Shown: positions 11,098 to 24,800 of the stretch, piece by piece
How the letters are laid out: every line of letters starts with the position of its first letter
How positions within the stretch are numbered: position 1 is the first letter of the stretch
Origin: Opisthorchis felineus
Taxonomy: Eukaryota > Platyhelminthes > Trematoda > Opisthorchiida > Opisthorchiidae
NCBI GenBank assembly: GCA_004794785.1
Contig: SJOL01006601.1
Span: 385,809 to 449,808 of the forward strand
Direction of reading: 5' to 3'
DNA length: 64,000 nucleotides
The notes under the pieces: generated by a model
Seen by the model: only the letters and a program-made list of their open reading frames with translations
Databases searched by the model: none
Told to the model about the DNA's origin: nothing
Made by a program: the position numbers and the translations under genes

Positions 11098-12879
11098 TTA
11101 ACAGTCATGTTGTTCACGTCATGCCCTACAACAATAATCTTTTCCTAATGGGATAGTTTATTATTCGATTTGGTCAAAATAGAAGAACTGTGAAGAAGAT
11201 AATGCGAGCTTTTAGAATTTGATTAGTGAACAACCAAAACAATCGAATTCCATTGTCCATATGTACAACCTCTGGAATAGACCAGTAATAACACATGATT
11301 TAATGCTTCGCTCATCATTTTAGACGCGGATACACATGGGCTCGAATATATAAGGCGTAATTGATCGCCCGAACAAATCTCATAATTGTGGTGTATGGGG
11401 CGTGGTACAAACCGGATCATTACTTGGCAAAGGCTAAAGTGTGCGACTTTTCGAGCAAACCGCCTTTGGATTTAGGTAGAATCAACAAGGTGGCATTACG
11501 TAAAACGCGAGCAACCCATAAGCGGGAAAAAACCTCAGCAAGCACTTGAAATAAGACTCTGGTAGACAATAAAATTGACAAAATGACCTTGTTTGTGGTT
11601 GCGCAGACCCACGTTGAATGAAATTCAGCAGTATGCGGATCATCATTATGAGGAATTCCTGCGGACCCGAAACCCAAAGTGTCTATCTGCCTCAGACTGT
11701 CCGAACCCGTACGTATCTCACCAGATCTAGGGACGTATTAGATGTGCAGAAGATTCATTTTGATGGATCGCCCATCGAATCGGGTCAAATGAGTCAAATT
11801 CCGCAAAGTACGGATAAGAACCCATCACTGATCCTAACATGAGACGAACCAAGAACGGCCATTTTCGAAGCATTAATTAGAAAAGGACTTCGGAGAACAC
11901 GGATTGCTTACCGAACGGTCCAAACAAGGTGATTAAGGATCAAGAGGGAGATGTCCTCATTTAATTCATTCATTTTGAGAAGTTGTCGATATCCAGTGGG
12001 ACTAAGAGGGTGTCATTATAATGCCCTTATGTAAGGCGGAGGGGAGACGAGGAAAGGCGCAAAGTTATTCTGAACTCAGCCTAATCTACGTTGCTGGCAG
12101 AATCTGCCCTCAGTTCAGGGTAAACGCTGACATCCCAGGTGAAGCTGTTTCATGGAATTTGTATCTATTCTGGAGCAGCCTAGTAGTCACTACAACAGAA
12201 GTCGTTGGTCTGGTGAACGGGAAGCCATTGTGGGGAGGTTTTAGGAAGTTAGGCTAATCAGGCAGATTTGCCACCCTTTTCGATTAGTTTCATGCTAAGT
12301 TCGGTCATGAAGGATATTTTGAGCTTGTAAAACTGCGTCTTCAGACTTCAAGAAAGTGTGAAGCGAGGGTGTTCAAGTTGTTCAACTTCTATTTAGCCGC
12401 AGTCTGAGTGGGAGCGGCTCGAACTTCAGAGACGGTTCAGCTGCGCCGCATTTTCTGGATGGCCCCAACTCAGTCCTATATGCTTCATTGCCAAGAAAAT
12501 GCCGCAGGACAAGAAGGCCTATACGCTGATTTTTGCTCGCGATCTTGATTTACTCGCATATTCTGAGACAGACTTAAGGCGTCTAACAAAAACATTTGCA
12601 CCTGCAGCCTCCCATATGTCTGTAACGCTTGCTTTCTACAAAACTGTTCCTCGAGGGCACTAAAATTTTCTGAACGTGGTGGTGAAATGTAGTGGGTAGG
12701 TTGATAATCGTACAAACCTCTTCAATTTTTCTCCCCGATCTTACTTCCCCGGGTTCACAGACTCACAGGAAGTAGCACATCTGGCTCCACACAAGCGATT
12801 TGTATTATCGCATTTATGCGCAGACGTCAACCGGTTCAACCACTGTTGATAGAAGTTGTGCCAGATGTTGATCAGTCGA
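11098..12879. other. No supported gene
   Basis: No recognisable gene or repeat. Frames at 11361-11842 are short and unrecognised. Confidence 0.45.
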
Positions 12880-12902
12880 ATATATATATATATATATATA
12901 TA
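12880..12902. repeat. (TA)11 microsatellite
   Basis: Eleven uninterrupted TA units preceded by an A. Confidence 0.95.
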
Positions 12903-13159
12903 TGCACATCTATGCAAATGTCAGATGAATGAGCTCCTCAGCCTTTTGGGACCTACAACGTTCCTGAGCTTTCAGCAATCCCCACCGCTGTTGACAGACT
13001 TTCAAATGACAGCATCAACCTTCTGAGCTTAAGGTCCGTGAGATTGTGGCTATTTAATCTAGCAGAAGCCCTTACTACTTGGGACAGTCAAGTTTGAAAG
13101 AATGTGGAAACAACCCAGAAATATAGAGTTAAACACCACCGCATTACTCATCACAGTGA

Positions 13160-13370
13160 GCTCGAGACATCTCAGTGGTTATGGCGCGAGCTAAGTATCG
13201 GGAAGGTCCAAGGTTCAATTCCAATCCCGGCATCTCAACTGGTCCTGTTTGGACTTGGGCAACCTGACAGTATCTCAGCCCCCATTCTTCCTTCGGTTAG
13301 CATGACAGCTAGGCACCAAAAGGATATTTCAACTGAACGGTGGTCATTCATCATCATCATCGTCAACAAC
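13160..13370 (+). mobile_element. tRNA-derived SINE
   Basis: A tRNA-like head carries an A-box-like sequence (CATCTCAGTGGTTATGG, near 13168-13184) and a B box (GGTTCAATTCC, 13212-13222), an internal RNA polymerase III promoter arrangement. The unrelated body begins CTGTTTGGACTTGGGCAAC and contains ACAGTATCTCAGCCC. The 3' end is a trinucleotide tail (CATCATCATCATCG, about 13352-13365). The copy at 44.6 kb shares the head, the body landmarks and the '...GAACAACTG' region near the tail. I did not find a clear target-site duplication. It is non-autonomous, and its LINE partner is not visible here. Confidence 0.75.
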
Positions 13371-14734
13371 TGTAAAAACCGCGTACTTGCCGTACAGTGG
13401 TTAAAGCTGCCATAGTTCCTTTCGCTAATGAGCTGGGCGGTTAAGGTAGTTAGCTAGGCATTGGAGTCGGAACTAATACAATTGATGCGTAAATCTAGGG
13501 GTTTCAGTGGAACTTTCGTTGAGGAGATTGGGAGGGGAGTTATGCGTTGAAGGCAACAACTAGGATTCGTGAACGCCACTGAGGGCGTCACTAGGCCATG
13601 TGTCTGACCACTGATGCATCCCTTCTGGGGGTTTCCATCTAGGGAGACGGCAATGACCAACACAGCTGAGTTTCTGGTAATGACTTTCATACTTCACTGC
13701 CAAGTCATCGTCTGAACTCTCCTAACTCATTTCCACCTTTCGCGCGGTTGTGCGACAAAAGAACCCTTCGAGGAAGTCGGCCGACTGCTATACGGAGCAC
13801 TTGGCCAAACCAGCGCAACCTATGCAGTGCGATCAGTCCATCTATTGTTAGTGAGTCAGTTATTCCTTAAAGCACTCGACGTAGCCTTTACTTGCCACTA
13901 AATATCTTGCTGAACGAAATAAACGAACATGCTAAAGTTCAGTGGTTCGCAATTTCGCGCCAGTGGCTCACATCACTAGGTTTTTTCTCCCGTTTGGAAA
14001 ATGCAAAATGTTACTTTTGAGCAATGATTGAGTTAGTGAACTGAATTTTGGGAGACAAAAGTTGGTGAGACGGCACTCAAATAATCGATTTAGGTAAATT
14101 AAGTTCAGTGACCCGACAACAACCTTCAGATGAGGAACACCTGATGCATCTGCCGACCGACGGGATTTTTTGGAAGATTGCTGACAGAGTTTCAATGCAA
14201 GCGCAGTTAATTTGCAGTATGCGGCAACTTACTTGATCATCGAGAAAATAGTTCAGAATATGTTACGTCTAGCAGTTCAAGTAAATCGCGTGAAGTGAGG
14301 ATGGAGTTTTCGACGGCAGAAAATGAATATCCTGGTACAGATGGTTTAATGCTGCAATCACACGACCTTTTTGCAATAAAAGACCTCATCGATCAAAAGA
14401 ACCATGGTTAGGTTGAATTTTAGAACAGTCGTAAGTGGCTTTTGAAATTCTACCAACTATACGCAAAGAAATCCCCTGATGTCATTGATGAAACCAGAAA
14501 ATTTCAGACAGTTACGCCAGAATTGACAAAACCGGTTTTCCATATTTTACTAAGACAAAGAATATCCATATTTTATAGATTGCATTTACAGAAGCCTCCT
14601 TGTTAAGAGATTACGCCCTGGATGATATAAAGAGGTTGAGGCAATCGAAGCCACTCTGGCTAGAGTGCATTTGTTAAGAAGAACGACCAAGTGGTTTGGC
14701 TCTTTGGAAGAAAGAAAGAAAGCAAATACTTAAA
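13371..14734. other. No supported gene
   Basis: No recognisable gene or repeat, apart from a short GAAA run near 14709. Confidence 0.45.
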
Positions 14735-14845
14735 CTGTTACTAGTGAACTACACTCATTTGCAAACAAATTTGGTTTTGCGAGGGACTCACCTGGAACCC
14801 AGCTGAATCTCTTATGAGTAGTGCATTATGAATTAACCTGTTACT
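14735..14845. repeat. Short hammerhead-family insertion with an 8-bp TSD
   Basis: CTGTTACT at 14735-14742 and 14838-14845 flanks a 95-bp insertion. The left side is minus-sense and begins at the family 3' terminus (AGTGAACTACACTC, TTTGGTTTTGCGAGGGAC, ACCTGGAACCCAGCTG). The right end is a very short plus-sense piece (CTTATGAGTAGTGCATTATG). The ribozyme is not included. Its two-part layout matches the larger foldback copies. Confidence 0.78.
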
Positions 14846-15388
14846 GTTTAACAAGTTGAGGTTTTCTTGCGAGAAGAACCTCAATGCGTCAAAATTACAC
14901 GCGATAGTTGAATAACCAAGGGGCCCTGGAAACTGAAAGTTTACCCCACCCCTCAGCCACAATCCAGCCACTAAAGTTATACAAACAACAGAGCTGATGA
15001 ATCGTTTGAGTATCATATCTTCAATTAACATTTAGTCAGGGAAAAGGCTAGATCTTGATGCCAACTCTCGAAATATTTTCGTGCCTATTCTGGATAGAGT
15101 AAACTGACTGTAAGATTTAGGAGTCCATTTCTTCTAAAATTCTAGTAAGGTTCGGTTAGGACTCAGTTTAGTCTCCCCTTAGCACCGACTTAATGTGCAG
15201 AGAGCGTCTTCTGTACTGTAAGGATGAATGGGACAGAAGAGAACGTCAGTGAAAACTACGCCTATTTGGTGAGCCCAGATAAGGTCAAAACAGGTATTGT
15301 ACTGTTGAAGCTCGTTCATTTACCTTATAAGTTGTATCCTGTGTAGGATAACGATTGATGAGTTAGCAATATGTTAATTATGATAAAA
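14846..15388. other. No supported gene
   Basis: Nothing recognised between the hammerhead-family insertion and the solo LTR. Confidence 0.45.
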
Positions 15389-15807
15389 AGTGGTGTTATA
15401 TCTGACTGCTTTCCCCGCTCCAGTGCCTAGTGCCGGAACGAGACTCGCCGACAAAGAACACAACGGCTTTATTGCAACAAGCGAGTGCGCACGAGTGCGA
15501 AAGTTACAACGGCCCTGCGCTATTTAAGGGGCACTTTTTGACACTGATCCAGGCTGTCTGATCGGCGTTTAGTGGACATCCGTCAACATCGCCCGCACTT
15601 CTATGAAATGCCTGAAAACTTATGGTAGTCGGTCGTGCTTCTATGGCGTGTCTGAACACTCATCGGTTTTTGCTGAATTGATTGAGTGACTGACTGGCCT
15701 GGATGCTTGCCGGTTTCTCTGTTGAGATTTTAGTGGAGTTTTAGGGTCTCAGTAGGTTCCGGGTGTTCTGGGGTTATTTTCAGGAATCTGACCTTCCTGA
15801 CAAGTGG
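15389..15807 (+). mobile_element. Solo LTR (409 bp) with a perfect 5-bp TSD
   Basis: The element at 15394-15802 starts TGTTATATC and ends TTCCTGACA (TG...CA termini). It is flanked on both sides by AGTGG (15389-15393 and 15803-15807). A 5-bp duplication is typical of Ty3/Gypsy-like, BEL/Pao and related LTR retrotransposons. A TATTTAAG box lies at 15521. No internal region, primer-binding site or gag-pol frame adjoins it, so it is a solo LTR left by recombination between the ends. Compared with the copy at 54143-54430 it has about 110 extra bases containing two imperfect ~47-bp tandem repeats (CTTCTATGRMRTGYCTGAA). Orientation follows the TATA box and is tentative. Confidence 0.88.
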
Positions 15808-18800
15808 TCTGGATAGTTCTGCTTTTACCATCAAGGCACAGAGGAGTGCAATATTGCGCCAGTGTCTGAAGTTATTCATCCTACACAGCATATGGAACTC
15901 GTTATGAAGTGTCATTGTTACGACAGCATTGTTGAAAGATGTCATAATTCGTTAGAATGGACACGTTCGAAGAGAATTTACTGAGAGTTTGCGGCCAACT
16001 TTTCATTTGTCCGAGATAGCATATCCTTAGGGAGGGAATGTTTTGTCCGGTTCCCGCTGTGTCCGCTTGCGTGTAACACACCACAGCCGGTTTTTCGGAC
16101 AATGAGCCCAGAAAAATTTGCGGCACAAAGATCCGGATAATCTTATTACGAAAAAGACTGGAAGGGCACATGTGAGCTTTCCGACCAGTAATTCTGGGAA
16201 CTCGATTTGGAAAGGCTGGATGTGAATCAATCATTTTTCGAGACAGTAAATCTGGCCTTTAGCTCTGAGATGACGTTCAACACTCAGCTCCATTGCGGAC
16301 GTTAATTCCAGTTCTGGTCGTCACCGTGACGAGGTAAAACAACACCCGGTGGTGTTAAGGAGGACCCGGAGCGATTCCTCGCGTATAAACTGTCTTTAGA
16401 GTCATGTCCATTAATCTTGAAGATAATTCCTTCTATTTTAAGTATAACTGTTTTCATATGAGCAAGGGAAGCGTAGAAAACCACGCTGAAATAGTCAAAG
16501 TTTTGTTAGCAATTCACGGACAGGTGAGAAGTGGTCAGCCGATAAATTAGAAATGAAATAATTCAAGCATAAATTAGAACATACATGGACAATAATCCAC
16601 TTCTGACTGTCACTCGCAAGACGGGTAATCGGATTAAACAGTTTGTGAAAAAAGGTCTGAAAACAGGGAATGTCTGTCGTCGCGGGTACATAGCGACCGC
16701 AGAAGATTAAGTGTGACTGAAGTAAACTTTCTGAGGTTTTATATCGCATTATATAATCATTTCCGTTTGATTTGAGTTAGGACGCTTGCTCGCAAGTGCT
16801 AAAAGCATTTAGCCGAAAATTTGCACATTTTTCCCAGACATTTGCTTGTGGCCAGTTAGCTTTGAAAGAGCTAATATGTTGAGGGCTAATGGATTTAAGA
16901 AATCCGATTACCATAGTATTCAACCATTTGGAAACTAGTGTTAGTCCGATTTAGAAAACACTGTGATCCCTTTCCATGAGGAGGACGCGTGGAGCCTGCT
17001 CAACGCAATTTCTCCCGGAGGAGGTTGATTTGTATTATGGATTTCCATCGAATCCTCGGTTTAATGTGAAAGCTGGATGAACCTTGGGTCATCTCATCAA
17101 CTCTTAAGGAAATCCGTTCTGTCCGCTTGTACTGCAAACTATTCTCTTCCTCCGTTTAGGCTAGTTCGGAGTATAACGCTTGGACATTGGTAACTAACCA
17201 TAAGTTTTTATTCTTAGGGGGAAAGTTCTTATTCTTTCGCAAAAACGACTACAAGGAGTTTGTATGTGAGATTCCTTACGACCTAGGAAGCAGTCTGCTA
17301 TTCTTCTCATTTGCCTCATTACCTTCAATCAAACTGGTCTGGTGTTCATTTGCAGGTTTCTTGGTCAGCTAGAGAGAAGCCTCTCGGGTACAAAACTGGA
17401 CGTAAATTTGTTGACGTTTCCTAGTTGACACTTTGGACATTTGTCATATCTGCTGCAGTCAACCGACGAAGGTGTTCAAAAGAGAGTTAAGTGAACACAA
17501 GTACATGCAGACTTCACTCCATGTAGAAATTCTATCGACTACAATTTGTGCTACAGTGCAACCTGTTCCATAGGGTGTTGTCGTACACTTATCACAGTAT
17601 TAATAATCTGCGTAGCCTAGTTACATTTAGGAAAGAAGGGCCCTTCAGTATGGCGTCCAGTGTGTATTAGAAGTGCGTGGTATATCAATCATTCGAAGTG
17701 ATGGTTGCCTAGTGAATGAAAGTATATGAAAAATAGAGCTATAGCGGCGGTTTTTCCACGTGTGGAACGACCAAACCGGAAGAGAAGCCAGCTCTAAATG
17801 GGTTGATGCTTTAACAGGGATGACAATGGAGAAAATCCCTTGCCGCTGAAACCCCAACCCCTCGAAACGGGCGAAGATTTCTCGTGTCATTGATAAAACA
17901 TCTCCATTGGCTTTGGCATATATCAGCTAATCTAGATGGTTCCGTATTACCAACACCATTTGTTTCCGCTTCCCTCGCAATTGTGGTGACACAGATAGAG
18001 GGGCTTTAGCAAACTAAATTCTATTTGCTTCATGATGTGTTCTGTTTACTTTTTTGGTCACATATCGAAATAGATGAGGATTTGGTTTGGATCTGGGGAG
18101 TAAAAAATCTAGTCCTCCCATTGCCTTCAAACTGACCGCCGACTAACAATAAGAGGTTTCAAACATAGCCTTTGTTTTCATTGTTTACTATTCTTAATGG
18201 AAAAGTTTTCGACAACCAGCTGGATTTGGTCTATGAATCTATCAGCATTTCGTTTATTACTGTTGGAAAAGGAAACACATTTGCAGAAAGCTTGTTTTCG
18301 CCTGAGATTCGAAAGAGGACTCGGGCAACCGTTGATGACCTTGACATAAAAGAATAACAGTGAGCGAGATTAAAATGGAACTCCAATCACGGGCCGGATC
18401 ATGGCAATTAGCAGCAATATGTCGTCCAATATGTGACGAGTTAGTTCGGACAAAGTCGGTTTGCATGGTTTTTTGTATTTTCTACATGGGAGCTCTGTCA
18501 TATGGTCTCCAGTTCACCGGCTGCTAACAAAAAATGGAGTATTTGTCATAAACTACACAAACTCTCACTAACAACTCATCGTTTTACACCAGTGGGTCTC
18601 ATACAACACAAAACATATCTATCCCATCATTCTTTCTTTGCGTGTTCATAATACTCGTGTTTTTGTGTGAACTGACCCCTTTAACCTTGATCTCTCTCGC
18701 TCTCTGGTTGTAAGATCGGAGAACGTCTGTTTGCGTTGTATCGGCTGATTGAACGCGGATGTTTTCTGTACATAACACGTGAGGAATGTTCTGTCTATCT

Positions 18801-21800
18801 GGCTCCAATTCCCATTCTGGTGACACTAAACACGGATGTCGCACTGCATCCTTCCTAATACGGCCTGCTTTTTAACTTCTTAGTGAACCTATTGCGAACT
18901 AAATTGATTTCTTACGGTGTTCTATCCACCAACTTATTCACTCTCGACCCCTTCGCCCGATCAGGAACATGAGGGGGAATGGGGTGGGGGTGAACCATGT
19001 TGTTTGACATGTTCAGATAAGTAAGCAACTTGTCGCGGTCAACTACAACCCGCTGAAACATCACATGCGTTTTATTCAGAAGCAATCGGCTTCCGTATGT
19101 GACCGAAATTTGTCCACAATAAACTGTATAGTAAAACGGTCATAAACGTGTACGATTGGGGTGTGTGTAGACAAACCAGTTGGAGGGGATCACATCGTTT
19201 AGGTGGATGAGGATTTGAATGAGTACAACCACAGGGGAGCCAAACAATGGTTTGATGTCTGCGATATGGGATGAATGAACAAGATGGAATCACTGGAATT
19301 ACAATGGGACAATCAATCCCTTTTACTGATCGTCTGCGTGAAAAGAGGACTTATTGCACCCACTGCTCAGAACATGTTAATTCATAAAAGAATCATATGG
19401 TTCTGTGATTGAATCGTATTACTGGCCACAAACCTGGACCATGGGAAATTTCAGAGGTATGATAGATTTCCAAAATTGTGCACCTGATCATTTTGGTAAA
19501 AAGCAATGAGGCTGGTTACCTTACAGCAACAGTTGTAATCTCAGTGGGGCCTAGAATGTCACTGATTTAGCCGACAACATGTTCCCACTGTAACTGAACT
19601 GTAGCGAACTAGCATAGTTAGGATTAAGTCTGCTTGCTTTATAAGCTCATGCGTGCACTTTGGAAGCAAACGCCAGAACAAGTAGGGTTATTCTCGTAAG
19701 CACAAGCAACACTACATCTGCTATGCAGTTGGGACCTTCAGCTGCGCTGCCTGATCACTGCTTTGTATGTCATGGAGACAAAGAGAACCACAGTATGATA
19801 GTTCCTAATCACAAGCACTTCCTCCTTACCTTGTGATGAGGGCGGTGTATTAAATAACCCATAAGCCGTGATCCTGAATGACCTCTAATTTGCCCATTTC
19901 TGTTCTGGGATTTTTAGTTGACTTACCTCAAATATTAGATCGGTAGCTTCGTGGACACAGGCCTGCGTCATTCGAAGCCAAGACTCCAGTCAACCATGTG
20001 AGGAATAAAGATACATCTCAAAGTACTTCGGCACAAAAAGACCGCTGTCCACCTTGACTTCTGGATCATGCCCAAGAGAATAACCGAAATGACTACTATC
20101 GAAAATTTTGCTTTCAGCCAATCCTGTGTATTCCTATCTCACACCTGCCCATTCAATACTGAAGTTGATTCATCAGCTTGATTGACTAGAGAAATTGTCA
20201 TTCATTGGGTGCCACGCATATTGGCCGGTCTTTATATGAACTTTTATAATAGTTTCGGAATCCAAACAGGCCGTATCATCGTTATGAGCAGTGTTTGATA
20301 CGTTAGAACGACTGGGTAAGGTAAACCTATAAGTCTACTGAAGTGCGCTAAAAGAGTTGACCTAGATGATAACTGTGACCGGTAACAAGTGGTTTAAAAC
20401 TCTTACCCAAGGTTGTTTTCCTGAACAGTGGGAAAAGCCGATCATAGTTCCAAGATATGAGACAGTCAACGGAAGTGCGTACCTGCCATAACACAAGGTG
20501 AAAACGGGTTACACAGGAAAACAGCAATCATTGCATCTTCAAAGATGCATCGCAGATCAGGCAAGTGAAAAGCGATGAACACGACAAACTGCGTAACTCT
20601 TGTTCATGAGTAGCTCACAGCTCTGCTTGTCACGAGCACCCACGCAGGATTTTAAGCAGACTGCATCATACATGAAGATGTTCATGCCCCGTGACTTATT
20701 TGTAAGCCTAAAAAATAGTGACGTTGCATAGGGTTAAGAGAGACATATCCCGGTGTCGATGACAAACCGACAGTCGCAGATCTAACTCAGATCGGAAGGA
20801 TTCATTACATTCCAGTCACCAGTGGCCAGAGAAGACGGACGGAAGGATTCTCTGGCATTTTTGCACATCTTTACTCCCGAGAAACCACCTTCAGACAACC
20901 AGTCCACCCAAAATCCACAATGAGGGAATACCGCCCTCAATTACTGAGATTTGTTATGATTGTCTGTAAACGTGGCCCGACCACACTCTCTCTTACAAGG
21001 CAAGCTGAACGTGCCCCGAAGATTGCTGGAACGAAAGGCAATAATGTATGCCAAAGATGTCGATGGCTTATGGGTACCCAAAATGTTTGATTCTTCACAC
21101 AAAGATCCTTCCAGAATAAATGGCTTTAAACTGATAGGATTAGAAGACTTCTTTCACAGTGACCTTAAAAAACACTGCTAGTGAACTGAACCCTAAACTG
21201 CAGTCAGCATCCCGACGCAGGTAGATAACCGCAAACCCATGACTGTTGCTAACTTCAATAACTGGGATAATGTGTGTAATCGACGAACTCTGTTTGACTC
21301 AACACATCATCTTCTTGGTTTGTGAGTGCCTAAAAAGAAATGGAATGAATGTATGGCTTTTCAGTCCACTCCAACCGGATATACAAGCTTTGGAGTTGGA
21401 AATGTCTCGGGTGTCGAAACGTTTGATTGCGTGCAAACGTTGAAAGTGTTTGTAAATTAGCTTTGCTTATATAAAATATTTCCGTTTGTCTATTGGTTAT
21501 ACCTTCTACTGGCCTGAATGTCTATAAGGCAACTGGTGGATCAATAGAGAAACAGTGACACGAGCACAACTGCGCGCATGTTCGGAAGCTTTCGTCTATG
21601 AAGCCCTGTCTAACGAGCATTTGTATTAGAGGTAAAGGGACACGTTGAGTGACAGACAGACAGCACGTGTTATCCGTTTGGGAGAACGGTGATCGGGCAA
21701 GCCCAGTGTGTCAAATGAACGAGGCCAAGCCAAGTATAAAGGCTGCACAGACTGCTTGTGAATGCACTAAGACCGGCTCACGGTGTGGATGGCTATGACT

Positions 21801-24800
21801 TCAGCTGTGAACAATATTCAGTCTCCTTGTGACAATCTTCAGACAACCTGGTGTATGACAGTAGATGCCGACCCAGAATCGATTCAATATCTTGTCTGTA
21901 GCAGACGTGCTAAAAGCAAACTGTTACGTGTCCGAGCCAGCACCTTGTCTATCCAAGGAGGGGTTGGCCAGCAGCAATCGTCATCCTGCCGGTTTAATTA
22001 GCTCAGCAGGAGCAACTAATCTGACAAGCGCACACAGAGCTGTCACCGTGAGGCCCTTGAACTTCAAACATTTTTTAGAACGGATGACTAGCAAAGATGA
22101 CGCATAGTTTGACAGTCAAAAACATGAGTTTCCGTCTTACTAGGTTACCCTTAGCGTGTTTGCGGAAACAGACTGACTCCCGTACCATTGTACCACGGTA
22201 CTCAACGGCCTAACGTAGCGCAATTTTCGTTGAAACATAGTTTGGATAGCCAAAATTTATTAAAAATCAAACGAGGGAATCACGTCAGCTGAGCACGGTA
22301 CTCCTGGTACAAGACTCCTCAAGTTTCTTTTCACCTCCAGAAGAACAAAAGTGGCTGGCCGCATACTAAAAACATTCGGGAACGCCTACTGACTCTCATA
22401 TTTTGTTTCACATTGACATTAGTACAGGATTAGCTGAATGCAGTGTGGATGCTTCTCGCTTACGGTCGGCACCGAATCATCGAACTACCTACGGTAGAGG
22501 TTTGAGGATATCAGTTCTTCTTGAAAATGTGTTCTCTAATTTCTGATTGGTACCACTGAACATGAAGTGTACACTCATGGTGCACCGTAAATTTTTCGGT
22601 TAAGTTCTACAGTGGAATACACGTACGACCACTGTTTGTCTCAGTGACGTCACATATACGGAAGTATGGACATGAAAAAGGAGAAGCAGTATCCACAAGA
22701 ACAGTGTTTCGTTCGGCAGGTGTTCAGTGCAAGCAAGGATGTCACGAATGCCATAATTTGTTGTGAAGATTTCAGAGTCATGAGAGTTTTATATGATCCG
22801 TTTGCAGTGTTATGATGCGGGAAGTTATATGTATCCACCAAGAGTCGTAAAGCCATTCGAGGTTCACAGACCCTGGATAAGCCGTCGAGATGAAATGCGT
22901 GTTTCTTAATAGGCCGTAGCGTTTCAAGTTGTTCTTGAGGTATAGAGCCACTATCATTCAGCTTTCTGATAGAAGAAATAAACTCAGTTTTCTTAGCACT
23001 TGGAATCTAGTGCTTCATTTTGCTTACATGATATCAACGGCTGGACAGAACTACATCAGCTCCCTTGTCCCCTTTAAAGAGGTCATTCATGTTCTTTAGC
23101 TCCTTGAATTCTCAAAGTGCCTTCCTGTCAATAAAGGCCTATTAATTGAGCCAGCTGGATTAGTAACAAGAGCTGGCCAGGATCAACTCGATTGCATCTA
23201 CGGTCATATCAGAATGTGCAACTAAAAAGCGCCTTTGAGGACGCTTTTAAATGAAACTTTCTCTGTCTAGCCTCTCCTCATGAGAGTATACACTACACCT
23301 AAAAATGGGAGGACAATTCGTCTGTTGGCTGCAGCAAGTTCAGCGGATGTATACATGCCGAACTTGACCTTTTGGGAATCCAGCTTGCAGGGGTTTATTG
23401 ATTTTAAATTCGACTTCTATGCCCGTATTACTTTTTTTCTAGTTTCCCTTGGCTTTTATCGACTGTTTTTTTGTGCTTAAGAGACAACAACTTCCGTTTA
23501 ATGTGGCCCGTTTGCTAGTTGTATTACAACAGTTGCAACTTTCAAGCACTTGTCCTGACTTGTGTTCACTTATGTACTCATATGGAAGGAGGTTATCTAT
23601 TGAAATACATTTCCAGATTCCTTTCTCCAAAACTGGCTAACACTGCAAGTCTGTTTGAAACAATTCTTCCTGCGGTGAGACCCAGTGGTTCCTGTTTGAG
23701 GTCTCCTCACAAAGCTCTTCGATATTTTCATTGAATCACTACCGTTGTTGCGGAGAGGGGAATATTCCTATAAAACAACCTATGCTATAATGACCATATT
23801 TAAAGAGAAAATTCAGAAGCTTATATGTGACTTGACTGCTATTCTTAATACCAGTCACTTTCAACACCAGTCAGAGTAATTCACCATTTTCTTCTCGTCT
23901 GTTCCCAAACTACTCAAAATGATAATGCGACCTTATGAGACCGGGTCTTACACGTAGACTGTCCACCAGGGGTATTCGAACGAAATTTGACCGAAGGTTT
24001 TTATACGAACTGGAACATGTAGGTTGTCGCATTATTTAATTTGTTTCTTTACCGGGTTTTTTCTGAAAGCTTATCACACCACGAAGACCCTAACTTCAAA
24101 TTACGCGGAACGAAACACGGCAATGAATGACCGTCATGCGCTTTGATCCGTCATCCCAACCCACGCTACAGCGCGATTTCTAAACATGCCGCTTAGCTGG
24201 AAGTTTCTGTTTGATTCTCTGTTGTAGTAAGACACCTGCCAGATACGGTATACAGCAGAGTATGTCAACTAGCACTGCCGGGTGTTAGAATCCTATTCAG
24301 TCCTCTGAGCGGTGGGAGTCTGAGTCTGGGAACCCTGACAACCTCAACTATTGAATCGAGTCCACGAGGCTTGGGCGTGCTAATCATACAGTTGTCGTCT
24401 CAACCGTTGCATTTCCAACATCTTCCATCAGCGTTTGCTCACCGAAAGCATGGTCGTCATCGACTTACTTAAGCATCAATACCAACCCTTGCGTTCAGTG
24501 AGGAGTAAGATGACTTTGACAGTGTAATTGGCTGGACTTTGACTTAAACAGTACTGGTTTAGTAACATGTGACATGTGACATGACCACAAATGGTACAGA
24601 AAACTCGGGTAAAACGTAGATAAATCGAAAAGTAACATGAGTCGACCAAAACGTGTAAGAGACACCCGTTATTCAAAACTGCAGTTTATCTGGCAGCCGA
24701 GAGCTGTCCGACTTGACAAGGCAGCAAATTGCATTAGTGAGGAGGTTAAGCGATCCAGCGATTCAGGTGAATCTGCAATTCTTCGTAGGGGATGTTTTTT

